Below, one piece after another: positions 36,008-44,313 of a stretch of DNA of 64,000 nucleotides (positions are counted from its first letter, which is position 1; each line of letters opens with the position of its first letter). The notes beneath the pieces were generated by a model, which worked only from the letters and a program-made list of their open reading frames with translations, had not been told where the DNA came from and made no database searches. The position numbers were made by a program, and so were the translations under genes. The DNA is from Hartmannibacter diazotrophicus (lineage in GTDB: Bacteria; Pseudomonadota; Alphaproteobacteria; Rhizobiales; Pleomorphomonadaceae): NCBI RefSeq assembly GCF_900231165.1, contig NZ_LT960614.1, positions 3,659,501 to 3,723,500 of the forward strand, in the 5' to 3' direction.

Positions 36008-36859
36008 ATGAATTTCTCTTCCCATATCGGCCGCCTCACCCGCTCTGCGGTGTTGGCCGGATTTGCCGCCACCCTGTTGGCCTCGGCTGGCTTTGTCGGC
36101 TCTGCCTCTGCCAATGACCTCGACGCGGTCAAGGCCGCAGGAACGCTCAACGTCGCCACCGAGGACGACTTCCACCCCTTCGAGTTCGTCGAGGATGGCA
36201 AGCCGACCGGCTATGACACGGAGCTTCTTGCGCTGGTGACCGCCGACGCCCCCTTCAAGGTGAACCAGCAGATCATGCCCTGGGCGGGCATTCTGCCGGG
36301 CGTCACCACCGGCAAGTATGACATGGCCGTCACGGCGGTTCTCGTCACGGACGAGCGCAAGACGACGCTTGATTTCGCCGGCCCTGTCGCTGAATCGACG
36401 ACCTACTACATGACCAAGGTCGGCAATGACGCGATCAAGTCCGCGTCCGATCTCAACGGCAAGACCGTCGGCATCCAGGCCGGCAGCGCCATGCTGACGC
36501 AGTTCAAGGCCTTCGACGAGAAGCTCAAGGCCGATGGCGGCACCGGGGTCAAGGAAATCGTCGAATACCAGAGCTATCCGGAGGCCTATCAGGATCTGGC
36601 CATCGGCCGCACCGACGCCGTCATCAACACCCAGATCAACCTGCAGGCTGTCGCCAACGAAAAGTCCGACGTTTTCGCCGTGGGCGAGGCTGTTTCCGAC
36701 CCGGTCTACATTGCCTGGGCGACCGCCAAGGGCAACGAAAAGCTCGTCGAGTTCATGAACGGCAAGCTGATGGAAGCCCGCAAGGACGGCAAGATGTACG
36801 AGCTTCAGAAGAAGTGGTTTGGAACGACTTTTGAATCCATGCCGGAAGCGATCAAGTAA
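36008..36859 (+). CDS. Polar-amino-acid-type ABC transporter, periplasmic binding protein
   Basis: This 283-residue family 3 solute-binding protein has a signal peptide with basic start, hydrophobic core AVLAGFAATLLASAGF, and probable cleavage after SASA at about 35. The mature N-terminus LDAVKAAGTLNVATEDDFHPFEF and the ligand-loop segment GKYDMAVTAVLVTDERK are typical. AGGAG lies a few bases before the ATG. It captures a small polar solute, amino acid or similar, and delivers it to the two permeases that follow. The ligand is unknown. It could feed the hydroxylase/DUF1116 block just upstream (inference). Confidence 0.92.
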   Translation: MNFSSHIGRLTRSAVLAGFAATLLASAGFVGSASANDLDAVKAAGTLNVATEDDFHPFEFVEDGKPTGYDTELLALVTADAPFKVNQQIMPWAGILPGVTTGKYDMAVTAVLVTDERKTTLDFAGPVAESTTYYMTKVGNDAIKSASDLNGKTVGIQAGSAMLTQFKAFDEKLKADGGTGVKEIVEYQSYPEAYQDLAIGRTDAVINTQINLQAVANEKSDVFAVGEAVSDPVYIAWATAKGNEKLVEFMNGKLMEARKDGKMYELQKKWFGTTFESMPEAIK

Positions 36860-36901
36860 CAGCCGGTCAGGCCCCGTCTGAACTTTCGTTCCCTGTATCT
36901 G

Positions 36902-36936
36902 ACGACGGCGCGTCCCCAAAAGCGGCGCGCCGTCGT
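36902..36936 (+). terminator. Stable hairpin between binding-protein and permease genes
   Basis: A perfect 10-bp stem pairs CGACGGCGCG (36903-36912) with CGCGCCGTCG (36926-36935), with an extra A-T pair outside. It sits 43 bp after the binding-protein stop. There is no T-run after it, so it is more likely an mRNA-stabilising or attenuating structure. Such hairpins are common where a binding protein must be made in excess over its permeases. Confidence 0.6.
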
Positions 36937-36964
36937 TGCCCTGCTCCGGATTGGATACCGGTCC

Positions 36965-37615
36965 ATGACCTGGACAGACGTTCTCAGTATCGTTCAAGGC
37001 GCCCTGTTCACGGTCTCGCTGTCGCTGGCGAGTATCGTGCTGGGCCTGCCGCTTGGGCTTGGCGTAGCGCTCATCCGCTGGTCGCGGATGCCGATCTTCA
37101 ACGGCCTCGCCATGGCCTATGTCAGCATCGTGCGCGCCTCGCCGGCCGTGACCCTCGCCTTGCTGATCTTCTTTGCCCTTCCCACGGTCGGCCTGTCGCT
37201 CGATCCGATTTCCGCCGCCATCCTGACGCTGACGCTCTCCACGGGCGCCTTCAACGCGGAGATCTGGCGCGGCGTGCTGCTGTCCTTTCCCAAGGACCAG
37301 CTCGACGCGGCCGCCGCCTTCGGCATGCGCCGTGGCCAGCGCTTTCGCCGCATCGTCCTGCCCCAGATCATCCATTCGGCCCTGCCGGCCCTCGTCAGCG
37401 AAATGACCTTGCAGATCAAGAGCAGCCCGGCGGTCGCCGTCATCGGCATCGTCGACATCACCCGCGCCGCCATGCGCGTCGGCGCGCGCACCTACGACCC
37501 GTTGCCGCCCTTCGCCGTGGCGCTCGTCCTCTACAGCTTCATCGTCTGGATCTTCGTGATGGCGCAGCGCCGGATCGAACGCCGGCGCGAAGCGGAACTG
37601 GCGGCTGCGGCATGA
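36965..37615 (+). CDS. Amino-acid-type ABC transporter permease (first)
   Basis: This 216-residue HisM/GlnP-family inner membrane protein has about five helices. The EAA loop contacting the ATPase is visible as QLDAAAAFGMRRGQRFRRIVLPQ at about 100-122. The N-terminus WTDVLSIVQGALFTVSLSLA is typical. It shares an ATGA overlap with the second permease and so forms a heterodimeric channel with it. Confidence 0.92.
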   Translation: MTWTDVLSIVQGALFTVSLSLASIVLGLPLGLGVALIRWSRMPIFNGLAMAYVSIVRASPAVTLALLIFFALPTVGLSLDPISAAILTLTLSTGAFNAEIWRGVLLSFPKDQLDAAAAFGMRRGQRFRRIVLPQIIHSALPALVSEMTLQIKSSPAVAVIGIVDITRAAMRVGARTYDPLPPFAVALVLYSFIVWIFVMAQRRIERRREAELAAAA

Positions 37616-38265
37616 ACGGCTTCGCCATCGTCTGGGAGAACCGTCAGGAACTCTTCGCGGGCTTCCTGAACACTGTCCTGCTCTCCATCAGTGCCGCCGT
37701 CATCTCGGTCATTTTGGGCGTCTTCGTCGCCGCCGCGCTGATGTCGCGCGGGCGCATCCTGCCGCGCCTCGCGGGTCTCTACGTCGACACGATGCGCTGC
37801 GTGCCCTTCCTGCTCTTTGCCTATTTCATCTATTTCGGGCTGCCAAGCGCCGGCCTGAGACTCACCAACTGGTCGTCGGGTCTTCTCGCCCTGACGCTCT
37901 ACAACATCGCCTACATGGCCGAACTTCTGCGCGCCGCCTGGAAGGGACTGCCCTCGGAGACGATCGAGGCCGGCCGCGCCTTCGGCTTCCATGGCGCCGG
38001 CCTAATCCGCCGCATCATCCTGCCGCCGGTCTTCTTCTCCGCGGTGCCGATGATCGGCAACCAGACGATCCAGATCGTCAAGGACAGCGCCTTCCTGACC
38101 ATCATCACGGTCGCCGAACTCACCCACGCCGCGACGTCCATCCAGACGACCTATTTCGTTCCCTTTGCCTCCTTCGTGTCGGCGATCTTCTTGTACTGGA
38201 TTCTCTGCATGACCATCGAACTGGGAGTGGCCGCCGTCGGCCATGTCGCCCATGCACGCCGCTGA
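37612..38265 (+). CDS. Amino-acid-type ABC transporter permease (second)
   Basis: This 217-residue HisM/GlnP-family permease has about five helices. The EAA loop reads [23 protein letters not shown], near residues 103-125. Its start overlaps the first permease stop (ATGA), and its end overlaps the start of the ATPase gene by 14-23 bp depending on the ATPase start. It pairs with the first permease. Confidence 0.92.
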   Translation: MNGFAIVWENRQELFAGFLNTVLLSISAAVISVILGVFVAAALMSRGRILPRLAGLYVDTMRCVPFLLFAYFIYFGLPSAGLRLTNWSSGLLALTLYNIAYMAELLRAAWKGLPSETIEAGRAFGFHGAGLIRRIILPPVFFSAVPMIGNQTIQIVKDSAFLTIITVAELTHAATSIQTTYFVPFASFVSAIFLYWILCMTIELGVAAVGHVAHARR

Positions 38266-39061
38266 CACCACGTCTGCGGTCGCTCCGGAAGACGCCGAGC
38301 GTCCGGTCGTCCTCACCGCCCACGGCGTCACCAAGACCTTCGGGACCAACATCGTCCTCGACGGCCTCGACCTCACCGTGCGCAAGGGCGAGACGGTGTG
38401 CCTGCTCGGCCCGTCCGGCTCGGGAAAATCGACATTCCTGCGCTGCCTGAACTGGCTGGAGCGCCCCGATTCCGGCACGATCCTGCTCTCCGGCGAGCGG
38501 GTCGGCCTGAGGGCCGGCGGCAACACGCCGATGAGCGACAGGGAACTCGCCGCCATCCGCACGCGCATCGGCATGGTCTTCCAGCATTTCGCGCTCTGGC
38601 CGCACCTCACCGTTCTCCAGAACGTCATGGAGGCGCCCGTGCATGTCCTGAAACGCGGCCGGGAGGAGGCCCGCGCCGAGGCGGAAGCCCTGCTGGAGCG
38701 GGTCGGCCTTGCCGAGAAGAAGGACCAGTTCCCCTCGCGCCTATCCGGCGGCCAGAAGCAGCGCGTCGGCATCGCCCGGGCGCTCGCCATGCAGCCGGAC
38801 CTCCTGCTCTTCGACGAACCGACGAGCGCGCTCGATCCCGAACTCGTCGGTGAGGTGCTGGCGGTCATGAAGGATCTGGCGAGCGAGGGACGCACGATGG
38901 TCGTCGTCACCCACGAGATGGCCTTTGCCCGCGATGTCGCAAGCCGCGTCATCTTCCTCGACGGCGGCCGCATCGTGGAAAGCGGCGAGCCAGAAGCCTT
39001 CTTCGGCGCGCCGAAGACCGACCGCGCCCGCCAGTTCCTGCAGCGCTATTCCAAGGGCTGA
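38243..39061 (+). CDS. Amino-acid-type ABC transporter ATP-binding protein
   Basis: This is a 272-residue ATPase, or 269 residues if started at the second ATG (38252). It has Walker [10 protein letters not shown], the Q-loop [12 protein letters not shown], signature LSGGQKQR, Walker [14 protein letters not shown] and the switch His in VVVTHEM. It energises the importer formed with the two permeases and the binding protein. It is the last gene of the four-gene operon and ends 15 bp before the convergent SCO gene. Confidence 0.94.
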   Translation: MSPMHAADTTSAVAPEDAERPVVLTAHGVTKTFGTNIVLDGLDLTVRKGETVCLLGPSGSGKSTFLRCLNWLERPDSGTILLSGERVGLRAGGNTPMSDRELAAIRTRIGMVFQHFALWPHLTVLQNVMEAPVHVLKRGREEARAEAEALLERVGLAEKKDQFPSRLSGGQKQRVGIARALAMQPDLLLFDEPTSALDPELVGEVLAVMKDLASEGRTMVVVTHEMAFARDVASRVIFLDGGRIVESGEPEAFFGAPKTDRARQFLQRYSKG

Positions 39062-39076
39062 GCGGACGCAGGTCCG

Positions 39077-39679
39077 TCAGCCGTTCTCGGCGAGCCGCTT
39101 CAGCTTGGCGACGACGTTGTCGTGGTCCTCGTTGTAGTTGACCGTCCCCTTGAACCGGCCCTTGCCATCCATGAGATAGACCGACGCCGTGTGGTTCATG
39201 GTGTAGTCGCCGTCTTCGCCGGGAATCTTCTCGTAATAGACCCGGTATTCCTTGCCGATCGCCTCGATCTGCTCCTTGGTACCGGTGAGCCCGATCACGG
39301 GATACTTGAACGAGCCGACATAGCTCTGAAGGCTGTCCGGCGTATCCCGCTCGTAGTCGACCGAAACGAAGACAACGGTGAACCCGGTCGCAAGATCGCC
39401 CAGTTCATCCCGCGCCGCGTCCATTTCGGCAAGCGTCGTCGGGCAGACGTCCGGGCAATGGGTGTAGCCGAAAAAGATCGCGAAGGGTTTGCCGGCCAGA
39501 TCCTTGTCGGTCACCGGCTTGCCGCCGGCGCCTTCCAGGGTGAAGGGGCCGCCGATGGCGACCCCCGTTTTCTGGTCAGGCGCCCTCGTGCCGATGACCG
39601 CATAGGCCAGCACCGCGGTCATGATCGCGACGAGACCCCAGGCAATCCCGAAATACAGAGTGCGCGGGCGTACGCTCAC
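39077..39679 (-). CDS. SCO1/SenC family copper protein
   Basis: This is a 200-residue protein if started at the GTG that overlaps the preceding stop (GTGA). One N-terminal membrane helix (FGIAWGLVAIMTAVLAYAVIG) anchors a periplasmic thioredoxin-fold domain. The copper ligands are C75 and C79 in HCPDVCP and H163 in MNHTASVYL. SCO proteins deliver copper to, or reduce, the CuA site of cytochrome c oxidase. It is coupled to the PCuAC-family chaperone gene upstream, which fits a joint role in CuA assembly. Confidence 0.93.
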   Translation of the reverse strand: MSVRPRTLYFGIAWGLVAIMTAVLAYAVIGTRAPDQKTGVAIGGPFTLEGAGGKPVTDKDLAGKPFAIFFGYTHCPDVCPTTLAEMDAARDELGDLATGFTVVFVSVDYERDTPDSLQSYVGSFKYPVIGLTGTKEQIEAIGKEYRVYYEKIPGEDGDYTMNHTASVYLMDGKGRFKGTVNYNEDHDNVVAKLKRLAENG

Positions 39680-40260
39680 GGCTTGTGCTCCATCTTCATC
39701 TCGCCCATGCCGGCGCCATTCCCGCCGGGCTGGCCCATGTCCATGGCGTTCGCCGGCTTCCTGGCGCCGATGGATTCCACGGCCCATTCCACGTCAACCG
39801 AACCGGCCTTTTCGAAGACGAGCGTGCCCTTGGCGGTTTCGCCTTCCGCAAGGCCGCGCTTCAGGCCCGTGAACATGATGTGGTAGCCGCCGGGCTTGAG
39901 GTCGGTCTCCTGGCCGGCCGGAAGCTCCAGGCCGCTTTCGAGCTGCCGCATCTTCATTACGCCGTTGTCCATCGACATCTCGTGGACCTCGACCTTCTCG
40001 GCAAAGTCGACCGTGCCGCCAATCAGGCGATCCGACGCCGCGCCGGTGTTCTTGATCGTGACGAAGCCGCCGGCAACCTTGGCTCCCGAGGGCGTGGCCC
40101 GCGTCCAGGGATGGACGAGTTCGAGATCGCCGACCTTGAACTCGTGGGCGGAGGCGGTCCCGGCAGTGCCCGCAATGGCGAGCATCCCGAGGGCAGTAGC
40201 AGAGGTCGCGAGAAGCTTGCGCCGCGAAACCACGCGGCCGAACGAAGTGTTGGAGAACAT
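39676..40260 (-). CDS. PCu(A)C-type periplasmic copper chaperone
   Basis: This 194-residue protein has a Tat-like leader (VSRRKLLATSATALGMLAIA) with cleavage near ASA at 36-38. The copper-binding pattern H-x10-M...H-x-M is present: H93, M104, H127 and M129. The tail after residue 170 is Met- and His-rich (MDMGQPGG..., MGEMKMEH), which may bind extra copper. The family passes Cu(I) to the CuA centre of cytochrome oxidase, often with SCO. It is translationally coupled to the SCO gene. Confidence 0.92.
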   Translation of the reverse strand: MFSNTSFGRVVSRRKLLATSATALGMLAIAGTAGTASAHEFKVGDLELVHPWTRATPSGAKVAGGFVTIKNTGAASDRLIGGTVDFAEKVEVHEMSMDNGVMKMRQLESGLELPAGQETDLKPGGYHIMFTGLKRGLAEGETAKGTLVFEKAGSVDVEWAVESIGARKPANAMDMGQPGGNGAGMGEMKMEHKP

Positions 40261-40366
40261 TTGGTATTTCCGTCTCGTAGGGATTTGCGCGCGCCTGCAG
40301 TCCTTGGCAGCACGCGGCTTGATGCGTCGAAATGAAGGAAGAACCGCGCGTCAGGCGGTCAGAGCA

Positions 40367-40735
40367 TCAGACGAGGCGAGGAGGAGCGCGGGATTGTATC
40401 CCGTGAAGCTCGGGCGGTGCCCGGGGCTGGAACGCGTAGCCAATGAAATCGGCGACAAGTACGGCCTGTCGAACCGGCAAGGCCTCGCGGACAGGATCGA
40501 CCGCGGCGGCCGCAAGGCCGGGCGCGACACAGAGAATGCAGCAGGCATCGGCATGGCTGGGCGCCGCGCCGCCACTGCCGTCGTCGCTGACCGATCTCTG
40601 GCAGATATAGCCGAAAAGGCTGCCCGACTGCTCCGGGTCAAAGGCATAGATTGGCAGCACGGACTGCAGCAGCAGCACATAGGCGGCGAACATCACCCCC
40701 CAGATCCGCATCATCAGTCGTATGTGTGCGCCCAT
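40367..40735 (-). CDS. DUF2946-like small membrane-anchored protein
   Basis: This is a 122-residue protein if started at ATG 40735. One N-terminal hydrophobic helix (IWGVMFAAYVLLLQSVLPIYAF) acts as signal or anchor, followed by a soluble part with the Cys/His-rich motif HADACCILC, as in DUF2946 proteins that sit near copper genes. The rest has no recognised domain. It lies 106 bp upstream of the PCuAC gene on the same strand, so it may belong to the copper-delivery unit. A longer frame upstream has no support. Confidence 0.65.
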   Translation of the reverse strand: MGAHIRLMMRIWGVMFAAYVLLLQSVLPIYAFDPEQSGSLFGYICQRSVSDDGSGGAAPSHADACCILCVAPGLAAAAVDPVREALPVRQAVLVADFIGYAFQPRAPPELHGIQSRAPPRLV

Positions 40736-41108
40736 CGTTCCCGAAGTCGTGCTCAACCCATTGGAAATGAGCCAGCGTGTTGAACAGGAAATCAGCACGC
40801 GGCTCAAGCCCGCCACCATTAGCACGCCATCTGGGCATCGGCCAGCCGGCCATTTTGCCCCACGGCGGCGGCTTGCCCCATCGAGCGTCCAGCGCAAATC
40901 CCCGCCCAATTCCTTGCGTCAATCTTCCTGCATTGAAAAAATCGGGCGATTGCTCGGGCCAACGGTGATGGTTCCGCCGCTATTTCGATGCGGCCTGATG
41001 TCGAAAACGGCGGGAGACCTCGCCCCTTTCGGCAACATCCTGTCAGGATCGTCGCGGCCCGGCACGTCTCCTGCTAGTCTCCTGATCCAACGGGAGATCT
41101 GCCTGGCC
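40736..41108. other. Intergenic region between the copper unit and nikR
   Basis: This divergent gap of 373 bases should contain promoters in both directions. No NikR-type GTATGA-N16-TCATAC site was found here, and no clear -35/-10 pair. The reading frame of nikR stays open upstream through this region, but the predicted residues do not resemble NikR. Confidence 0.5.
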
Positions 41109-41519
41109 ATGCAACGCATTACCATCACGCTGGAAGACGAATTCCTCGACGAAATCGACCGCGTCGCCGAGCAGCGCGGCTACACGAGCCGGTCGGAAGC
41201 GATTCGTGACCTCGTCCGCGCCGGCCTGCTGTCCGAGGAACCCGTTGCCGGCGACACCCCATGCGTGGCCGCCCTCACCTACGTCTACGACCACGAAACC
41301 CGGGAACTTGCCCGCCGGCTCACCGACGAGCAGCACGAGCACCACGACCTGACGGTCGCCACCATGCACGTCCATCTCGACCACCATCAATGCCTGGAAG
41401 TTTCGGTGCTCAAGGGCCGCCGCGACGAGGTGGCCGCGCTCGCCAACCGGATCACGTCGCAGCGCGGTGTCACGTTTGGACGCCTGCACACAATTTCGGC
41501 ATCCGACGACGCGGTATGA
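41109..41519 (+). CDS. nikR: Nickel-responsive transcriptional regulator
   Basis: This 136-residue protein begins MQRITITLEDEF, the ribbon-helix-helix DNA-binding strand, followed by SRSEAIRDLVRAGL. The C-terminal ACT-like domain holds the nickel site H76, H87, H89 and C95 in the segment MHVHLDHHQC, at the same numbering as the E. coli protein. Nickel binding makes NikR repress nickel uptake genes. A near-consensus operator overlaps its stop codon and precedes the hupE-type nickel permease gene 76 bp downstream. Confidence 0.95.
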   Translation: MQRITITLEDEFLDEIDRVAEQRGYTSRSEAIRDLVRAGLLSEEPVAGDTPCVAALTYVYDHETRELARRLTDEQHEHHDLTVATMHVHLDHHQCLEVSVLKGRRDEVAALANRITSQRGVTFGRLHTISASDDAV

Positions 41520-41541
41520 TATTTTTTGGACTTGTTCTTAC
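41514..41541 (+). promoter_or_regulatory. NikR operator, GTATGA-N16-TCTTAC
   Basis: GTATGA at 41514-41519 and TCTTAC at 41536-41541 are separated by exactly 16 bases. The E. coli NikR consensus is GTATGA-N16-TCATAC, so 11 of 12 half-site bases match. It overlaps the nikR stop codon and lies 54 bp before the ATG of the HupE-type permease gene. Nickel-bound NikR would be expected to repress that gene. Confidence 0.8.
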
Positions 41542-41595
41542 CGGCAGACGTGGTCTGATCGGACGATCCTCAAATCGGACTTCCGGAGAACAGCC

Positions 41596-42195
41596 ATGAA
41601 ACTCGGGCGCCTGTCCCTCCCCCTCGCGCTGGCCCTCACCCTGCTTCCCTCCGCCGCTCTGGCGCATCCCGGTCACGGCGCGGCCTTCGGCTTCGGCCAT
41701 GGCTTCGGCCATCCGATGACCGGCCTCGACCACGTTCTGGCAATGGTGATGGTCGGCGTCTTCGCCTTCCAGCTCGGCGGACGGGCGCTCCTCGCGCTGC
41801 CGCTCACCTTCGTCGGTGTCATGGCGCTCGGAGGCGCGCTCGGCATGCTGGGCGTCACCGTTCCCTTCGTTGAACTCGGCATTACCCTCTCGATCATCGC
41901 CCTCGGCGCGGTCGTCGCCCTCAACGTCAAGGCCCCCGTGGCGGTCGCGACCGCTGTCGTCGGGCTCTTCGCGGTCTTTCATGGCTACGCCCACGGCGCC
42001 GAAATGCCGGAAAGCACCGGCGGTCTCGCCTATGCGGTCGGCTTCATGATGGCGACCGCGCTGCTGCACGCCGCCGGCCTCGGCCTCGGCTTTGCGATCG
42101 GCCGCTTCGGTCAGGGCAACGGGGCGCTGGCGATGCGCGCGGCCGGTGGCGTCGCGACGGTTGCCGGCATCGGCATCCTGACCGGCCTCGTCTGA
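41596..42195 (+). CDS. HupE/UreJ-family nickel permease
   Basis: This 199-residue protein has a signal-like N-terminus (LPLALALTLLPSAALA) followed by HPGHG and the family motif HPMTGLDHVLAM, then about six hydrophobic helices. HupE/UreJ proteins take up nickel, or in some cases cobalt, for hydrogenase or urease. Neither enzyme is encoded in this window. The NikR operator 54 bp upstream supports nickel as the metal. A strong terminator follows. Confidence 0.9.
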   Translation: MKLGRLSLPLALALTLLPSAALAHPGHGAAFGFGHGFGHPMTGLDHVLAMVMVGVFAFQLGGRALLALPLTFVGVMALGGALGMLGVTVPFVELGITLSIIALGAVVALNVKAPVAVATAVVGLFAVFHGYAHGAEMPESTGGLAYAVGFMMATALLHAAGLGLGFAIGRFGQGNGALAMRAAGGVATVAGIGILTGLV

Positions 42196-42213
42196 CCCGT
42201 TCGAAAGCAAAAG

Positions 42214-42250
42214 AAAAAGGCCGGTAGCGGGGTGCGCTGCCGGCCTTTTT
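42214..42250. terminator. Bidirectional rho-independent terminator
   Basis: AAAAAGGCCGG at 42214-42224 pairs with CCGGCCTTTTT at 42240-42250. Five further pairs (one G-T wobble) extend the stem inward. The A-run and T-run allow it to serve both the hupE-type gene and the convergent nitrilase gene. Confidence 0.92.
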
Positions 42251-42269
42251 GTTGGATCGGTTTCCGTGC

Positions 42270-43181
42270 TCAGGTCAGGTCGATGATCTCGGCGGTCGGT
42301 TCGATCAGCGGCGGCGCGTCGGTGCCGACCTGCTCCGGCCAGTGCAGGCTGTTGAGCACCCGTCCATCGAGACGCACGGCGGAAACCCTGTCGAGATCGA
42401 CCTCGCCAAGAACCCACGCAGGCCTGTCGATCTCGCCGATTGCGACGACGCCATCATCCGGGAAGCCGATGTCCGGCGGCCCGTAGATGCCGGCAGCCCC
42501 TCGATTATCGTCCATGGCGGGCGACCAGGCCGCCTCGCCGACGGTCGGCGCGTGCACCACATAACACTGGTTTTCGAGCGCCCGCGCCTGCGCTCCGATA
42601 CGCACGCGCCAGTAGCCGGCCAGCGTGTCCGTCGCCGACGGCGTCAGGATCAGTTCAGCGCCTGCCAGCGTCTGTGCCCGCGCGATCAGCGGGAACTCGG
42701 CGTCATAGCAGATCGAAACCCCGATCATCCCGAGGCGGGTCTTGAAGACATTGATCGTGCTTCCCCCGGCAATGCCCCATTCCTCGCGCTCAAAGCGCGT
42801 CATCACCAGCTTTTCCTGCCGGCCGACCGCTCCGCCGGGCGTGAACAGGCGCGCCACGTTGCGAAACCGCCCGTCCTCGCCGCGCAGCGGCGCGCTGGCG
42901 GCCAGGATATGCATGTCGTGCTTGCGCGCGAGCGTCTTGTGCAGGGCGTCGATCTCGCCGATGTGGCGGTCGATGGCCTCGATCGAGCCTCGCAGATCGG
43001 ACTTCACCGCCGGAAAGGCGGCGGCAAGCTCCATGATCCCGTATTCGGGAAAAACCGCGAGCGCCGCCCCGACCGAATGGGCGTTCTCGATCCAGCTTGC
43101 GATCTTCGCCTCATAGGCATCGATGCTGGCGACCGCCTCGATGGGATACTGGGCGGCTGCCACTCGGAAGGCTCGGGCCAT
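42270..43181 (-). CDS. Carbon-nitrogen hydrolase (nitrilase superfamily)
   Basis: This 303-residue protein has the complete Glu-Lys-Cys catalytic set: E46 in AVFPEYG, K124 in RQEKLVMTRFE and C158 in VSICYDAEFP. The superfamily cleaves non-peptide C-N bonds in amides or nitriles. The closest-looking group is the stand-alone amidases of unknown substrate. It begins a run of minus-strand genes: a GNAT acetyltransferase lies 27 bp upstream, and an NTF2-like gene ends 4 bp before that gene's start. Confidence 0.88.
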   Translation of the reverse strand: MARAFRVAAAQYPIEAVASIDAYEAKIASWIENAHSVGAALAVFPEYGIMELAAAFPAVKSDLRGSIEAIDRHIGEIDALHKTLARKHDMHILAASAPLRGEDGRFRNVARLFTPGGAVGRQEKLVMTRFEREEWGIAGGSTINVFKTRLGMIGVSICYDAEFPLIARAQTLAGAELILTPSATDTLAGYWRVRIGAQARALENQCYVVHAPTVGEAAWSPAMDDNRGAAGIYGPPDIGFPDDGVVAIGEIDRPAWVLGEVDLDRVSAVRLDGRVLNSLHWPEQVGTDAPPLIEPTAEIIDLT

Positions 43182-43208
43182 CTCTCGTTTCCTCGCAATC
43201 CATGCCGG

Positions 43209-43811
43209 TCAGTCCAGCGCGCGCAGCCAGAACTGCATCGGCTTCTCGGTCTCTTCGCTCTCGCCGACGTCCAGCCAACTGAAATGCGTCACGAGCCCCG
43301 CGACCGGAGCATAGCGCCGCTTTGTCCAGAACACATCATGCGGGCGATAATCGGCGGGCCGTGCCGGATGATCCGGCGGGCGAACGACCGAGCAGAAGGT
43401 GGCATGCGTCGCGCCTTCGGCCCGTGCCTGCGCCTCGCGGTGATCGAAGAAGGCATGGCCGATGCGAAGACCGCGATACTGCGGCAGGAGGACGGATTCG
43501 CCGAAATAGAACAGCCTGTCGATGTCAAAGCCGCGAACCTCGAAGGGCGCGCGGAACTCGTCCTTCTGCGCACGCATCGGCGAGGCCGTCGAGGCCCCGA
43601 CAATCCTCTCGCCGTCATAGGCCGTCACGAGCACCGCACCCTCGGAGGCGGCGAATTCCTCCATGTAGCGGCGCTCGTAGTCGAGCGTTCCTTCATAGAG
43701 ATAGGGATAGGCGCGGAAGACCTCGATGCGCAGACGCGCCAGCGCTTCGATGGCGCTGCCGATGGCCGCGCCGGTGAGCGGCAGGACCCTGATATTCGCC
43801 GTCTCGGTCAT
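43209..43811 (-). CDS. GNAT-family N-acetyltransferase
   Basis: This 200-residue protein has an acetyl-CoA-binding region of the GNAT type around LLPQYRGLRIGHAFFDHREA (R/Q-x2-G-x-G/A pattern as Q-Y-R-G-L-R-I-G) after a central beta strand ending FGESVLL. The acceptor amine is unknown. It ends 27 bp before the nitrilase start and begins 4 bp after the NTF2-like gene stop, so the three genes are probably co-transcribed. A coupled amide hydrolase and acetyltransferase may act on the same small molecule (inference). Confidence 0.83.
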   Translation of the reverse strand: MTETANIRVLPLTGAAIGSAIEALARLRIEVFRAYPYLYEGTLDYERRYMEEFAASEGAVLVTAYDGERIVGASTASPMRAQKDEFRAPFEVRGFDIDRLFYFGESVLLPQYRGLRIGHAFFDHREAQARAEGATHATFCSVVRPPDHPARPADYRPHDVFWTKRRYAPVAGLVTHFSWLDVGESEETEKPMQFWLRALD

Positions 43812-43815
43812 GCCC

Positions 43816-44226
43816 TCAGCCGCCGACCTGCCGCGTCCAGTCGTTGAGATTGTAATAGGTCGTCACGCGGACGATCTTGCCGTCCTCGATCTGGAAGAAG
43901 CTGCCGGCCGGCAGCGTGTAGGTCTGGCCCTTTGCTTCCGGCAGTCCCTCGTCGGTGGCAAGATAGGTGCCGTTGACCGTGAATTCCGCCGCGCCGTGCG
44001 AGCCGTCCTCCGACGTCATGATGACGATATCGGTGAGATGCTCGCGGTAGCAGCGCTTCATGTGGAAGGAAAATTCCTTGAAGGCATCCTTGCCGATCCG
44101 CCGTTCGCCCTGGTTGACGTCATGGGCGACATCTTCGTCGAGCAGCGCCAGCATGCCTTCCACAGAACCGTCGTTGAAGGCGGCATAGTAGCGTTCGATC
44201 AGGGAGCGGGTCTCGGCGGCGGACAT
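43816..44226 (-). CDS. NTF2-like (SnoaL/ketosteroid-isomerase-related) protein
   Basis: This 136-residue single-domain protein has the cone-shaped NTF2 fold pattern: a helix RSLIERYYAAFNDGSVEGMLALLDEDV, then strands ending FFQIEDGKIVRVTTYYNL. It matches the ketosteroid-isomerase-related group of unknown function. GGAGAAAACC precedes the ATG. It is the first gene of the run with the GNAT and nitrilase genes. No catalytic assignment is possible. Confidence 0.82.
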   Translation of the reverse strand: MSAAETRSLIERYYAAFNDGSVEGMLALLDEDVAHDVNQGERRIGKDAFKEFSFHMKRCYREHLTDIVIMTSEDGSHGAAEFTVNGTYLATDEGLPEAKGQTYTLPAGSFFQIEDGKIVRVTTYYNLNDWTRQVGG

Positions 44227-44313
44227 GGTTTTCTCCGTTGAATGATGCGGGCGACGGACGTGCCCGGGCGTTCAAGAACGCCCGACTCCATGGCAACGTT
44301 CCGGTGCGGGGAC

